Shown: piece after piece, positions 40,451 to 50,959 of the stretch
Layout of the letters: every line of letters starts with the position of its first letter
Numbering within the stretch: the stretch's first letter is position 1
Assembly (NCBI GenBank): GCA_920105625.2
Contig: OV050030.1
Span: 245,551,889-245,615,888, forward strand
Direction of reading: 5' to 3'
From: Clusia tigrina
Lineage: Eukaryota > Arthropoda > Insecta > Diptera > Clusiidae
Length of the DNA stretch: 64,000 nucleotides
Program-made: the position numbers and the translations under genes
Notes under the pieces: model-generated
Told to the model about the DNA's origin: nothing
The model's input: the letters and a program-made list of their open reading frames with translations, nothing else
Databases searched by the model: none

Positions 40451-42600
40451 GTATGTTGCAAACTTTGATAGGTGTAGGACGTACCGTATAGAAGTTAGGG
40501 CCATTTGAAGTTTTATCAGTGTTTGATTTGGGACTCAAGGGTAGCATAGCTTTGAGCGGTAGCTTAAATTGACAAGAGGCTCGAGAACTTTATAGTTACA
40601 AAATTTTAATGTTTTATGACGCTCCAGTAAAAAGTTACAAGCATTTGTATGTTGTAAACTTTGATAGGTATAGGACGTACCGTATAGAAATAAGGGCCAT
40701 TTGAAGTTTTATCAGTGTTTGATTTTGGATTCAATGTTAGCATAGCTTTGAGCGATAGCTTAAATTGACAAGAGGCTCGAGTACTTTATTGTTGCAAACT
40801 TTGATAGGTATAGGATGTACCGTACAGAAGTTAGGGCCATTTGAAGTTTTATCAGTGTTTTATTTGGGATTCAAGGGTAGCATAGCTTTAAGCGATAGCT
40901 TAAATTGACCAGAGGCTCGAGTACTTTATTGTTACAAAATTTCAAGGTTTTACGACGCTCCAGTAAAAAGTTACAAGCATTTGTATGTTGCAAACTTTGA
41001 AAGGTGTAGGACGTACCGTATAGAAGTTAGGGCCAACTGAAGTTTTATCAGTGTTTTATTTGGGACTCAAGGGTAGCATAGCTTTGAGCGATAACTTAAA
41101 TTGACAAGAGGCTCGAGTACTTTATTGTTACAAAATTTCAAGGTTTTATGACGCTCCAGTAAAAAGATACAAGTATTTGTATGTTGTAAACTTTGATAGG
41201 TGTAGGACGTACTGTATAGAAGTTAGGGCCATTTGAAGTTTTATCAGTGTTTGATTTGGTACTCAATGTCAGCATAGCTTTGAGCGATAGCTTAAATTGA
41301 CAAAAGGCTCGAGTACTTTATTGTTACAAAATTTCAAGGTTTTATGACGCACCAGTAAAAAGTTACAAGCATTGGAATTTTGCAAACTTTGATAGGTGTA
41401 CGACATACCGTATAGAAGTAAGGGCCATTTGAAGTTTTATCAGTGTTTGATTTGGGTCTCAAGAGGAGCATAGCTTTGAGCGATAGCTTAAATTGACAAG
41501 AGGCTCGAGTACTTTATTGTTACAAAATTTCAAGGTTTTATGACGCTCCAGTAAAAAGTTACAAGCATTTGTATGTTGCAAACTTTGATAGGTGTAGGAC
41601 GTACCGTATAGAAGTTAGGGCCATTTGAAGTTTTTTCAGTGTTTGATTTGGGACTCAAGGGTAGCATAGCTTTGAGCGATACCTTAAATTGACAAGAGGC
41701 TCGAGTACTTTATTGTTCCAAAATTTCAAGGTTTTATGACGCTCCAGTAAAAAGTTACAAGCATTTGAATGTTGCAAACTTTGATAGGTGTAGGACGTAC
41801 CGTATAGCAGTTAGGGCCATTTGAAGTTGTATTAGTGTTTGATTTGGGACTCAAGGGTAGCATAGCTTTGCGCGATAGCTTAAATTGACAAGATGCTCGA
41901 GTACTTTATTGTTACAAAATTTCAAGGTTTTATGACGCTCCAGTAAAATGTTACAAGCATTTGTATGTTGCAAACTTTGATAGGTGTAGGACGTACCGTA
42001 TAGAAGTTAGGGCCATTTGAAGTTTTATCAGTGTTTTATTTGGGACTCAAGGGTAGCATAGCTTTGAGCGATAACTTAAATTGACAAGAGGCTCGCGTTC
42101 TTTTTTGTTACAAAATTTCAAGGTTTTATGACGCTCCAGTAAAAAGTTACAAGTATTTGTATGTTGTAAATTTTGATAGGTGTAGGATGTACCGTTTAGA
42201 AGTTAGGGCCATTTGAAGTTTTATCAGTGTTTGATTTGGGACTCAATGTTAGAATAGCTTTGAGCGATAGCTTAAATTGACAAGAGGCTCGAGTACTTTA
42301 TTGTTACAAAATTTCAGGGTTTTATGACGCTCCAGTAAAAAGTTACAAGCATTTGTATGTTGCAAACTTTGATAGGTATAGGACGTACCGTATAGAAGTA
42401 AGGGCCATTTGAAGTTTCATCAGTGTTTGATTTCGGACTCAATGTTAGCATAGCTTTGAGCGATAGCTTAAATTGACAAGAGGCTCGAGTACTTTATTGT
42501 TACAAAATTTCAATGTTTTATGACGCTCCAGTAAAAAGTTACAAGCATTTGAATGTTGCAAACTTTGATAAGTGTAGGACGTACCGTTAGGGCCACTTGA
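35690..42600 (+). repeat. Re-duplicated 2.5-kb block with a shortened middle copy
   Basis: About 35690-38160 recurs at about 40074-42545 (offset 4384). A partial copy lies between them at about 38210-39600 (offset 2486 from the first, 1898 to the last). Each carries, in order, 'tttgctttggg', 'gttagagaagcaattg', a 140-bp monomer, 'ggccaactgaag', 'actcaatgtcagc' and 'gcattggaattttgc'. The offsets 2486 and 1898 are 13 and 10 monomers minus 62 bp, the sum of one 56-bp deletion, one 8-bp deletion and one 2-bp gain. The original of this block lies at about 28.8-31.27 kb. Confidence 0.87.
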
Positions 42601-43810
42601 AGTTTTATTAGTGTTTGATTTGGGACTCAAGGGTAGCAAAGCTTTGAGCGATAGCTTAAATTGACAAGAGGCTCGAGTACTTTATTGTTACAAAATTTCA
42701 AGGTTTTATGACGCTCCAGTAAAAAGTTACAAGCATTTGTATGTTGCAAACTTTGATAGGTGTAGGACGTACCGTATAGAAGTTAGGGCCATTTGAAGTT
42801 TTATCAGTGCTTTATTTGGGACTCAAGGGTAGCATAGCTTTGAGCGATAACTTAAATTGACAAGGGGCTCGAGTACTTTATTGTTACAAAATTACAAGGT
42901 TTTATGACGCCCCAGTAAAAAGTTACAAGTATTTGTATGTTGCAAACTTTGATAGGTGTACGACGTACCGTATTGAAGTTAGGGCCATTTGAAGTTTTAT
43001 CAGTGTCTGATTTGGGACTCAAGGGTAGAATAGCTTTGAGCGATAGCTTAAGTTGACAAGAGGCTCGAGTACTTTATTGTTACAAAATTTCAAGGTTTTA
43101 TGACGCTCCAGTAAAAAGTTACAAGCATTTGTATGTTGCAAACTTTGATAGGTGTAGGACGTACCGTATAGAAGTTAGGGCCATTTGAAGTTTTATCAGT
43201 GTTTTATTTGGGACTCAAGGGTAGCATAGCTTTGAGCGATAACTTAAATTGACAAGAGGCTCGCGTTCTTTTTTGTTACAAAATTTCAAGGTTTTATGAC
43301 GCTCCAGTAAAAAGTTACAAGTATTTGTATGTTGTAAATTTTGATAGGTGTAGGATGTACCGTTTAGAAGTTAGGGCCATTTGAAGTTTTATCAGTGTTT
43401 GATTTGGGACTCAATGTTAGAATAGCTTTGAGCGATAGCTTAAATTGACAAGAGGCTCGAGTACTTTATTGTTACAAAATTTCAGGGTTTTATGACGCTC
43501 CAGTAAAAAGTTACAAGCATTTGTATGTTGCAAACTTTGATAGGTATAGGACGTACCGTATAGAAGTAAGGGCCATTTGAAGTTTCATCAGTGTTTGATT
43601 TCGGACTCAATGTTAGCATAGCTTTGAGCGATAGCTTAAATTGACAAGAGGCTCGAGTACTTTATTGTTACAAAATTTCAATGTTTTATGACGCTCCAGT
43701 AAAAAGTTACAAGCATTTGAATGTTGCAAACTTTTATAAGTGTAGGACGTACCGTTAGGGCCACTTGAAGTTTTATTAGTGTTTGATTTGGGACTCAAGG
43801 GTAGCAAAGC
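42040..43810 (+). repeat. Three-monomer block repeated at 1168 bp
   Basis: About 42040-42640 recurs at about 43210-43810, including 'gcgttctttttt', 'ggatgtaccgttt', 'aatttcagggt', 'gaagtttcatc' and the 188-bp monomer. The offset is six monomers minus 8 bp, as expected with one 188-bp unit between. The later copy differs by 'aacttttataag' where the earlier has 'aactttgataag'. Confidence 0.83.
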
Positions 43811-43905
43811 TTTGAGCGATAGCTTAAATTGACAAGAGGCTCGAGTACTTTATTGTTACAAAATTTCAAGGTTTTATGACACTCCAGTAAAAAGTTACAA
43901 GCATT

Positions 43906-44297
43906 TGTATGTTGCAAACTTTGATAGGTGTACGACGTACCGTATTGAAGTTAGGGCCATTTGAAGTTTTATCAGTGTCTGATTTGGGACTCAAGGGTAG
44001 AATAGCTTTGAGCGATAGCTTAAGTTGACAAGAGGCTCGAGTACTTTATTGTTACAAAATTTCAAGGCTTTATGACGCTCCAGTAAAAAGTTACAAGCAT
44101 TTGTATGTTGCAAACTTTGATAGGTGTACGACGTACCGTATTGAAGTTAGGGCCATTTGAAGTTTTATCAGTGTCTGATTTGGGACTCAAGGGTAGAATA
44201 GCTTTGAGCGATAGCTTAAGTTGACAAGAGGCTCGAGTACTTTATTGTTACAAAATTTCAAGGCTTTATGACGCTCCAGTAAAAAGTTACAAGCATT
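43906..44297 (+). repeat. Two adjacent near-identical monomers
   Basis: Two consecutive units share 'gtgtacgacgtac', 'cgtattgaag', 'cagtgtctgatt', 'gggtagaatagc', 'ttaagttgac' and 'aaggctttatg' at 196-bp offset. A related copy lies near 42958, without 'aaggctttatg'. Adjacent monomers elsewhere usually differ at several sites, so this is probably a recent single-unit duplication or conversion. Confidence 0.8.
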
Positions 44298-47200
44298 TGT
44301 ATGTTGCAAACTTTGATAGGTGTAGGACGTACCGTATAGAAGTTATGGCCATTTGAAGTTTTATCAGTGTTTGATTTGGGACTAAAGGGAAGCATAGCTT
44401 TGAGCGATAGCTTAAATTGACAAGAGGTTCGAGTACTTTATTGTTACAAAATTTCAAGGTTTTATGACGCTCCAGTAAAAAGTTAAAAGCATTTGTATGT
44501 TGCAAACTTTGATAGGTGTAGAACGTACCGTATAGAAGTTAGGGCCATTTGAAGTTTAATCAGTGTTTGATTTGGGACTCAAGGGTAGCATAGCTTTGAG
44601 CGGTATCTTAAATTGACAAGAGGCTCGAGAACTTTATTATTACAAAATTTTAAGGTTTTATGACGCTCCAGTAAAAAGTTACAAGCATTTGTATGTTGCA
44701 AACTTATAGAAGTTAGGGCCATTTGAAGTTTTATCAGTGTTTTATTTGGGACTCCAGGGTAGCATAGCTTTGAGCGATAGCTTAAATTGACAAGAGGCTC
44801 GAGTACTTTATTGTTACAAAATTTCAAGGTTTTATGACGCTCCAGTAAAAAGTTACAAGCATTTGTATGTTGCAAACTTTGATACGTATAGGACGTACCG
44901 TATAGAAGTAAGGGCCATTTGAAGTTTTATCAGTGTTTGATTTGGGTCTCAAGAAAAGCATAGCTTTGAGCGATAGCTTAAATTGACAAGAGGCTCGAGT
45001 ACTTTATTGTTACAAAATTTCAAGGTTTTATGACGCTCCAGTAAAAAGTTACAAGCATTTGTATGTTGCAAACTTTAAGAGGTGTAGGACGTACCGTATA
45101 GAAGTTAGGGCCATTTGAAGTTTTATCAGTGTTTTATTTGGGACTCAAGGGTAGCATAGCTTTGAGCGATAACTTAAATTGACAAGAGGCTCGCGTACTT
45201 TAATGTTACAAAATTTCAAGGTTTTATGACGCTCCAGTAAAAAGTTACAAGTATTTTATGTTGTAAACTTTGATAGGTGTAGGACGTACTGTATAGAAGT
45301 AAGGGCCATTTGAAGTTTTATCAGTGTTTGATTTGGGACTCAATGTTAGAATAGCTTTGAGCGATAGCTTAAATTGACAAGAGGCTCGAGTACTTTATTG
45401 TTACAAAATTTCAGGGTTTTATGACGCTCCAGTAAAAAGTTACAAGCATTTGTATGTTGCAAACTTTGATAGGTATAGGACGTACCGTATAGAAGTAAGG
45501 GCCATTTGAAGTTGTATTAGTGTTTGATTTGGGACTCAAGGGTAGCATAGCTTTGCGCGATAACTTAAATTGACAAGAGGCTCGCGTACTTTATTGTTAC
45601 AAAATTTCAAGGTTTTATGACGCTCCAGTAAAAAGTTACAAGTATTTGTATGTTGTACACTTTGATAGGTGTAGGACGTACTGTATAGAAGTAAGGGCCA
45701 TTTGAAGTTTTATCAGTGTTTGATTTGGGACTCAATGTTAGAATAGCTTTGAGCGATAGCTTAAATTGACAAGAGGCTCGAGTACTTTATTGTTACAAAA
45801 TTTCAAGGTTGTATGATGCTTCAGTAAAAAGTTACAAGCATTTGTATGTTGCAAACTTTGATAGGTGTAGGACGTACCGTATAAAAGTTAGGGCCATTTG
45901 AAGTTTTTTCAGTGTTTGATTTGGGACTCAAGGGTAGCATAGCTTTGAGCGATAGCTTAAATTGACAAGAGGCTCGAGTACTTTATTGTTCCAAAATTTC
46001 AAGGTTTTATGACGCTCCAGTAAAAAGTTACAAGCATTTGTATGTTGCAAACTTTGATAGGTGTAGGACGTACCGTGTAGAAGTTATGGCCATTTGAAGT
46101 TTTATCAGTGTTTGATTTGGGACTAAAGGGAAGCATAGCTTTGAGCGATAGCTTAAATTGACAAGAGGTTCGAGTACTTTATTGTTACAAAATTTCAAGG
46201 TTTTATGACGCTCCAGTAAAAAGTTAAAAGCATTTGTATGTTGCAAACTTTGATAGGTGTAGAACGTACCGTATAGAAGTTAGGCCCATTTGAAGTTTTA
46301 TCAGTGTTTGATTTGGGATTCAAGGGTAGCACAGCTTTGAGCGATAGCATAAATTGACAAAAGGCTCGAGTACTTTATTGTTACAAAATTTCAAGGTTTT
46401 ATGACGCTCCAGTAAAAAGTTACAAGCATTTGTATGTTGCAAACTTTGATAGGTGTAGGACGTACCGTATAGAAGTTAGGGCTAATTTAAGTTTTATCAG
46501 TGTTTGATTTGGGTCTCAAGAGGAGCATAGCTTTGAGCGATAGCTTAAATTAACAAGAGGATCGAGTACTTTATTGTTACAAAATTTCAAGGTTTTATGA
46601 CGCTCCAGTAAAAAGTTAGAAGCAATTGTATGTTGCAAACTTTGATAGGTGTAGGACGTACCGTATAGAAGTTAGGGCCATTTGAAGTTTAATCAGTGTT
46701 TGATTTGGGACTCAAGGGTAGCATAGCTTTGAGCGGTAGCTTAAATTGACAAGAGGCTCGAGAACTTTATTATTACAAAATTTTAAGGTTTTATGACGCT
46801 CCAGTAAAAAGTTACAAGCATTTGTATGTTGCAAACTTATAGAAGTTAGGGCCATTTGAAGTTTTATCAGTGTTTTATTTGGGACTCAAGGGTAGCATAG
46901 CTTTGAGCGATAACTTAAATTGACAAGAGGCTCGAGTACTTTATTGTTACAAAATTTCAAGGTTTTATGACACTCCAGTAAAAAGTTACAAGTATTTGTA
47001 TGTTGTAAACTTTGATAGGTGTAGGACGTACTGTATAGAAGTTAGGGCCATTTGAAGTTTTATCAGTGTTTGATTTGGGACTCAAGGGTAGCATAGCTTT
47101 GAGCGATAGCTTAAATTGACAAGAGGCTCGAGTACTTTATTGTTACAAAATTTCAAGGTTTTATGACGCTCCAGTAAAAAGTTACAAGCATTTGTATGTT

Positions 47201-47854
47201 GCAAACTTTGATACGTATAGGACGTACCGTATAGAAGTAAGGGCCATTTGAAGTTTTATCAGTGTTTGATTTGGGACTCAATGTTAGCATAGCTTTGAGC
47301 GATAGCTTAAATTGACAAAAGGCTCGAGTACTTTTTTGTTACAAAAATTTCAAGGTTTTATGACGCACCAGTAAAAAGTTACAAGCATTGGAATTTTGCA
47401 AACTTTGATAGGTGTAGGACATACCGTATAGAAGTTAGGGCCATTTGAAGTTTTATCAGTGTTTGATTTGGGTCTCAAGAAAAGCATAGCTTTGAGCGAT
47501 AGCTTAAATTGACAAGAGGCTCGAGTACTTTATTGTTACAAAATTTCAAGGTTTTATGACGCTCCAGTAAAAAGTTACAAGCATTTGTATGTTGCAAACT
47601 TTAATAGGTGTAGGACGTACCGTATAGAAGTTAGGGCCATTTGAAGTTTTTTCAGTGTTTGATTTGGGACTCAAGGGTAGCATAACTTTGAGCGATAGCT
47701 AAAATTGACAATAGGCTCGAGTACTTTATTGTTCCAAAATTTCAAGGTTTTATGACGCTCCAGTAAAAAGTTACAAGCATTTGAATGTTGCAAACTTTGA
47801 TAGGTGTAGGTCGTACCGTATAGAAGTTAGGGCCATTTGAAGTTGTATTAGTGT

Positions 47855-48050
47855 TTGATTTGGGACTCAAGGGTAGCATAGCTTTGCGCGATAGCTTAAA
47901 TTGACAAGAGGCTCGAGTACTTTATTGTTACAAAATTTCAAGGTTTTATGACGCTCCAGTAAAAAGTTACAAGCATTTGTATGTTGCAAACTTTGATAGG
48001 TGTAGGACGTACCGTATAGAAGTTAGGGCCATTTGAAGTTTTATCAGTGT
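47855..48050 (+). repeat. Representative full-length 196-bp monomer
   Basis: This copy differs from my by-eye consensus at one base only ('gcgcg' for 'gagcg' near monomer position 33), so it is a convenient type sequence. It starts at 'ttgatttggg' and ends at 'cagtgt', directly before the next copy. It holds one XhoI/ScaI overlap and a second GTAC (RsaI) site in 'cgtacc'. The start point is arbitrary, because a tandem repeat has no natural first base. Confidence 0.95.
47874..47947 (+). promoter_or_regulatory. Possible RNA polymerase III-like A box, B box and T4 run in the monomer
   Basis: In the type monomer 'tagcatagcttt' (47874-47885) fits the A-box pattern TRGCNNAGYNGG except for the last two bases. 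'ggctcgagtac' (47910-47920) fits B-box GGTTCGANTCC at 9 of 11 positions, and a T4 run follows at 47944-47947. The A-to-B start distance is 36 bp, shorter than the roughly 44 bp usual in tRNA genes. Some monomers have a better B box, 'ggttcgagtac' (39016, 44426, 46167, 50065, 50849, 51611), and one near 98 reads 'ggctcgagtcc'. No tRNA-like fold is visible. Chance is the main alternative. Confidence 0.12.
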
Positions 48051-49309
48051 TTTATTTGGGACTCAAGGGTAGCATAGCTTTGAGCGATAACTTAAATTGA
48101 CAAGAGGCTCGCGTACTTTAATGTTACAAAATTTCAAGGTTTTATGACGCTCCAGTAAAAAGTTACAAGTATTTTATGTTGTAAACTTTGATAGGTGTAG
48201 GACGTACTGTATAGAAGTAAGGGCCATTTGAAGTTTTATCAGTGTTTGATTTGGGACTCAATGTTAGAATAGCTTTGAGCGATAGCTTAAATTGACAAGA
48301 GGCTCGAGTACTTTATTGTTACAAAATTTCAGGGTTTTATGACGCTCCAGTAAAAAGTTACAAGCATTTGTATGTTGCAAACTTTGATAGGTATAGGACG
48401 TACCGTATAGAAGTAAGGGCCATTTGAAGTTTTATCAGTGTTTGATTTCGGACTCAATGTTAGCATAGCTTTGAGCGATAGCTTAAATTGACAAGAGGCT
48501 CGAGTACTTTATTGTTGCAAAATTTCAATGTTTTATGACGCTCCAGTAAAAAGTTACAAGCATTTGTATGTTGCAAACTTTGATAGGTATAGGATGCACC
48601 GTATAGAATTTAGGGCCATTTGAAGATTTATCCGTGTTTGATTTGGGACTCAAGAGGAGCATAGCTTTGAGCGATAGCTTAAATTGACAAGGGGCTCGAG
48701 TACTTTATTGTTACAAAATTTCAAGGTTTTATGACGCTCCAGTAAAAAGTTACAAGCATTTGTATGTTGCAAACTTTGATAGGTGCAGGACGTACCGTAT
48801 AAAAGTTAGGGCCATTTGAAGTTTTTTCAGTGTTTGATTTGGGACTCAAGGGTAGCATAGCTTTGAGCGATAGCTTAAATTGATAAGAGGCTCGAGTACT
48901 TTATTGTTCCAAAATTTCAAGGTTTTATGACGCTCCAGTAAAAAGTTACAAGCATTTGAATGTTGCAAACTTTGATAGGTGTAGGACGTACCGTATAGAA
49001 GTTAGGGCCATTTGAAGTTGTATTAGTGTTTGATTTGGGACTCAAGGGTAGCATAGCTTTGCGCGATAACTTAAATTGACAAGAGGCTCGCGTACTTTAT
49101 TGTTACAAAATTTCAAGGTTTTATGACGCTCCAGTAAAAAGTTACAAGTATTTGTATGTTGTACACTTTGATAGGTGTAGGACGTACTGTATAGAAGTAA
49201 GGGCCATTTGAAGTTTTATCAGTGTTTGATTTGGGACTCAATGTTAGAATAGCTTTGAGCGATAGCTTAAATTGACAAGAGGCTCGAGTACTTTATTGTT
49301 ACAAAATTT

Positions 49310-50880
49310 CAGGGTTTTATGACGCTCCAGTAAAAAGTTACAAGCATTTATATGTTGCAAACTTTGATATATATAGGACGTACCGTATAGAAGTAAGGGC
49401 CATTTGAAGTTTTATCAGTGTTTGATTTCGGACTCAATGTTAGCATAGCTTTGAGCGATAGCTTAAATTGACAAGAGGCTCGAGTACTTTATTGTTGCAA
49501 AATTTCAATGTTTTATGACGCTCCAGTAAAAAGTTACAAGCATTTGTATGTTGCAAACTTTGATAGGTATAGGATGCACCGTATAGAATTTAGGGCCATT
49601 TGAAGCTTTATCCGTGTTTGATTTGGGACTCAAGAGGAGCATAGCTTTGAGCGATAGCTTAAATTGACAAGAGGCTCGAGTACTTTATTGTTACAAAATT
49701 TCAAGGTTTTATGACGCTTCAGTAAAAAGTTACAAGCATTTGTATGTTGCAAACTTTGATAGGTGTAGGACGTACCGTATAAAAGTTAGGGCCATTTGAA
49801 GTTTTTTCAGTGTTTGATTTGGGACTCAAGGGTAGCATAGCTTTGAGCGATAGCTTAAATTGACAAGAGGCTCGAGTACTTTATTGTTCCAAAATTTCAA
49901 GGTTTTATGACGCTCCAGTAAAAAGTTACAAGCATTTGAATGTTGCAAACTTTGATAGGTGTAGGACGTACCGTATAGAAGTTAGGGCCATTTGAAGTTG
50001 TATTAGTGTTTGATTTGGGACTCAAGGGTAGCATAGCTTTGCGCGATGGCCTAAATTGACAAGAGGTTCGAGTACTTTATTGTTACAAAATTTCAGGGTT
50101 TTATGACGCTCCAGTAAAAAGTTACAAGCATTTGTATGTTGCAAACTTTGATATATATAGGACGTACCGTATAGAAGTAAGGGCCATTTGAAGTTTTATC
50201 AGTGTTTGATTTCGGACTCAATGTTATCATAGCTTTGAGCGATAGCTTAAATTGACAAGAGGCTCGAGTACTTTATTGTTGCAAAATTTCAATGTTTTAT
50301 GACGCTCCAGTAAAAAGTTACAAGCATTTGTATGTTGCAAACTTTGATAGGTATAGGATGCACCGTATAGAATTTAGGGCCATTTGAAGCTTTATCCGTG
50401 TTTGATTTGGGACTCAAGAGGAGCATAGCTTTGAGCGATAGCTTAAATTGACAAGAGGCTCGAGTACTTTATTGTTACAAAATTTCAAGGTTTTATGACG
50501 CTTCAGTAAAAAGTTACAAGCATTTGTATGTTGCAAACTTTGATAGGTGTAGGACGTACCGTATAAAAGTTAGGGCCATTTGAAGTTTTTTCAGTGTTTG
50601 ATTTGGGACTCAAGGGTAGCATAGCTTTGAGCGATAGCTTAAATTGACAAGAGGCTCGAGTACTTTATTGTTCCAAAATTTCAAGTTTTTATGACGCTCC
50701 AGTAAAAAGTTACAAGCATTTGTATGTTGCAAACTTTGATAGGTGTAGGACGTACCGTATAGAAGTTATGGCCATTTGAAGTTTTATCAGTGTTTGATTT
50801 GGGACTAAAGGGAAGCATAGCTTTGAGCGATAGCTTAAATTGACAAGAGGTTCGAGTACTTTATTGTTACAAAATTTCAA
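49310..50880 (+). repeat. Four-monomer tandem duplication (784 bp)
   Basis: About 49310-50090 is followed by a copy at about 50094-50690, fixed by 'gatatatatagg' (49366, 50150), 'gattcggactc'-type monomers, 'aggatgcacc' and 'acgcttcagtaaa' (49714, 50498), all at exactly 784 bp. An older five-monomer version (980 bp) links 48.59 kb with 49.57 kb through 'aggatgcacc'. The second copy ends by joining the 'ggactaaaggg' family near 50700. Confidence 0.83.
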
Positions 50881-50959
50881 GGTTTTATGACGCTCCAGTA
50901 AAAAGTTACAAGCATTTGTATGTTGCAAACTTATAGAAGTTAGGGCCATTTGAAGTTTT

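Larger units (their letters stand above)
15827..40798 (+). repeat. 140-bp monomer class: 56-bp deletion, ten copies
   Basis: In these copies 'tttattgtt' is followed at once by 'gcaaactttgatagg', so monomer positions 76-131 are absent. The joins lie at about 15827, 22827, 24341, 26050, 29516, 32204, 33913, 36407, 38893 and 40791. A full-length variant 'ttgttgcaaaatttc' (for example near 17339, 21259, 26976 and 48507) places 'gttgcaaa' at both monomer 73 and 129, giving 8-bp direct repeats exactly 56 bp apart, the deletion observed. The copies share neighbours ('gctttaagcg' downstream), so one deletion was amplified by block duplication. The class is restricted to 15.8-40.9 kb. Confidence 0.88.
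14151..43757 (+). repeat. 188-bp monomer class: 8-bp deletion, six copies
   Basis: 'accgtatagaagttaggg' is reduced to 'accgttaggg' at about 14151, 27650, 38201, 39903, 42585 and 43753. The lost 8 bp ('atagaagt') end in the same 'gt' that precedes them, consistent with slippage. The four copies from 38 kb onward also carry 'gataagtg' or 'tataagtg' and 'ccacttgaag', forming a younger subfamily. Confidence 0.85.
44300..49300 (+). repeat. Mosaic of shuffled monomer blocks
   Basis: Here short blocks of 1-3 monomers recur in changing order. The 174-bp monomer region near 44.55-44.75 kb recurs near 46.69-46.88 kb; 'ggactaaagggaagc' recurs at 44386 and 46127; 45.1-45.46 kb resembles 48.04-48.4 kb, including the 1-bp-shorter 'gtattttatg'; and 45.51-45.77 kb resembles 49.01-49.28 kb ('gtacactttg'). 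No single higher-order period describes it. I see no non-satellite sequence. Confidence 0.8.
44703..50937 (+). repeat. 174-bp monomer class: 22-bp deletion, three copies
   Basis: At about 44703, 46836 and 50931 the sequence reads 'gcaaacttatagaag', lacking 22 bp between 'aactt' and 'atagaag' (most of 'gataggtgtaggacgtacc'). A 174-bp monomer is exactly 58 codons, so adjoining monomers fall into one frame. This gives the longest open frames of the window, 98 codons at 44579-44875 and 79 codons at 50710-50949, on the reverse strand. They are by-products of repeat length, not genes. Confidence 0.85.

Noticed and set aside
47874..47947. Functional tRNA gene in each monomer
   Set aside because: Only weak A/B-box similarity is present. 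No acceptor, anticodon or T-arm pairing could be drawn, so it is kept only as a promoter-like hypothesis.
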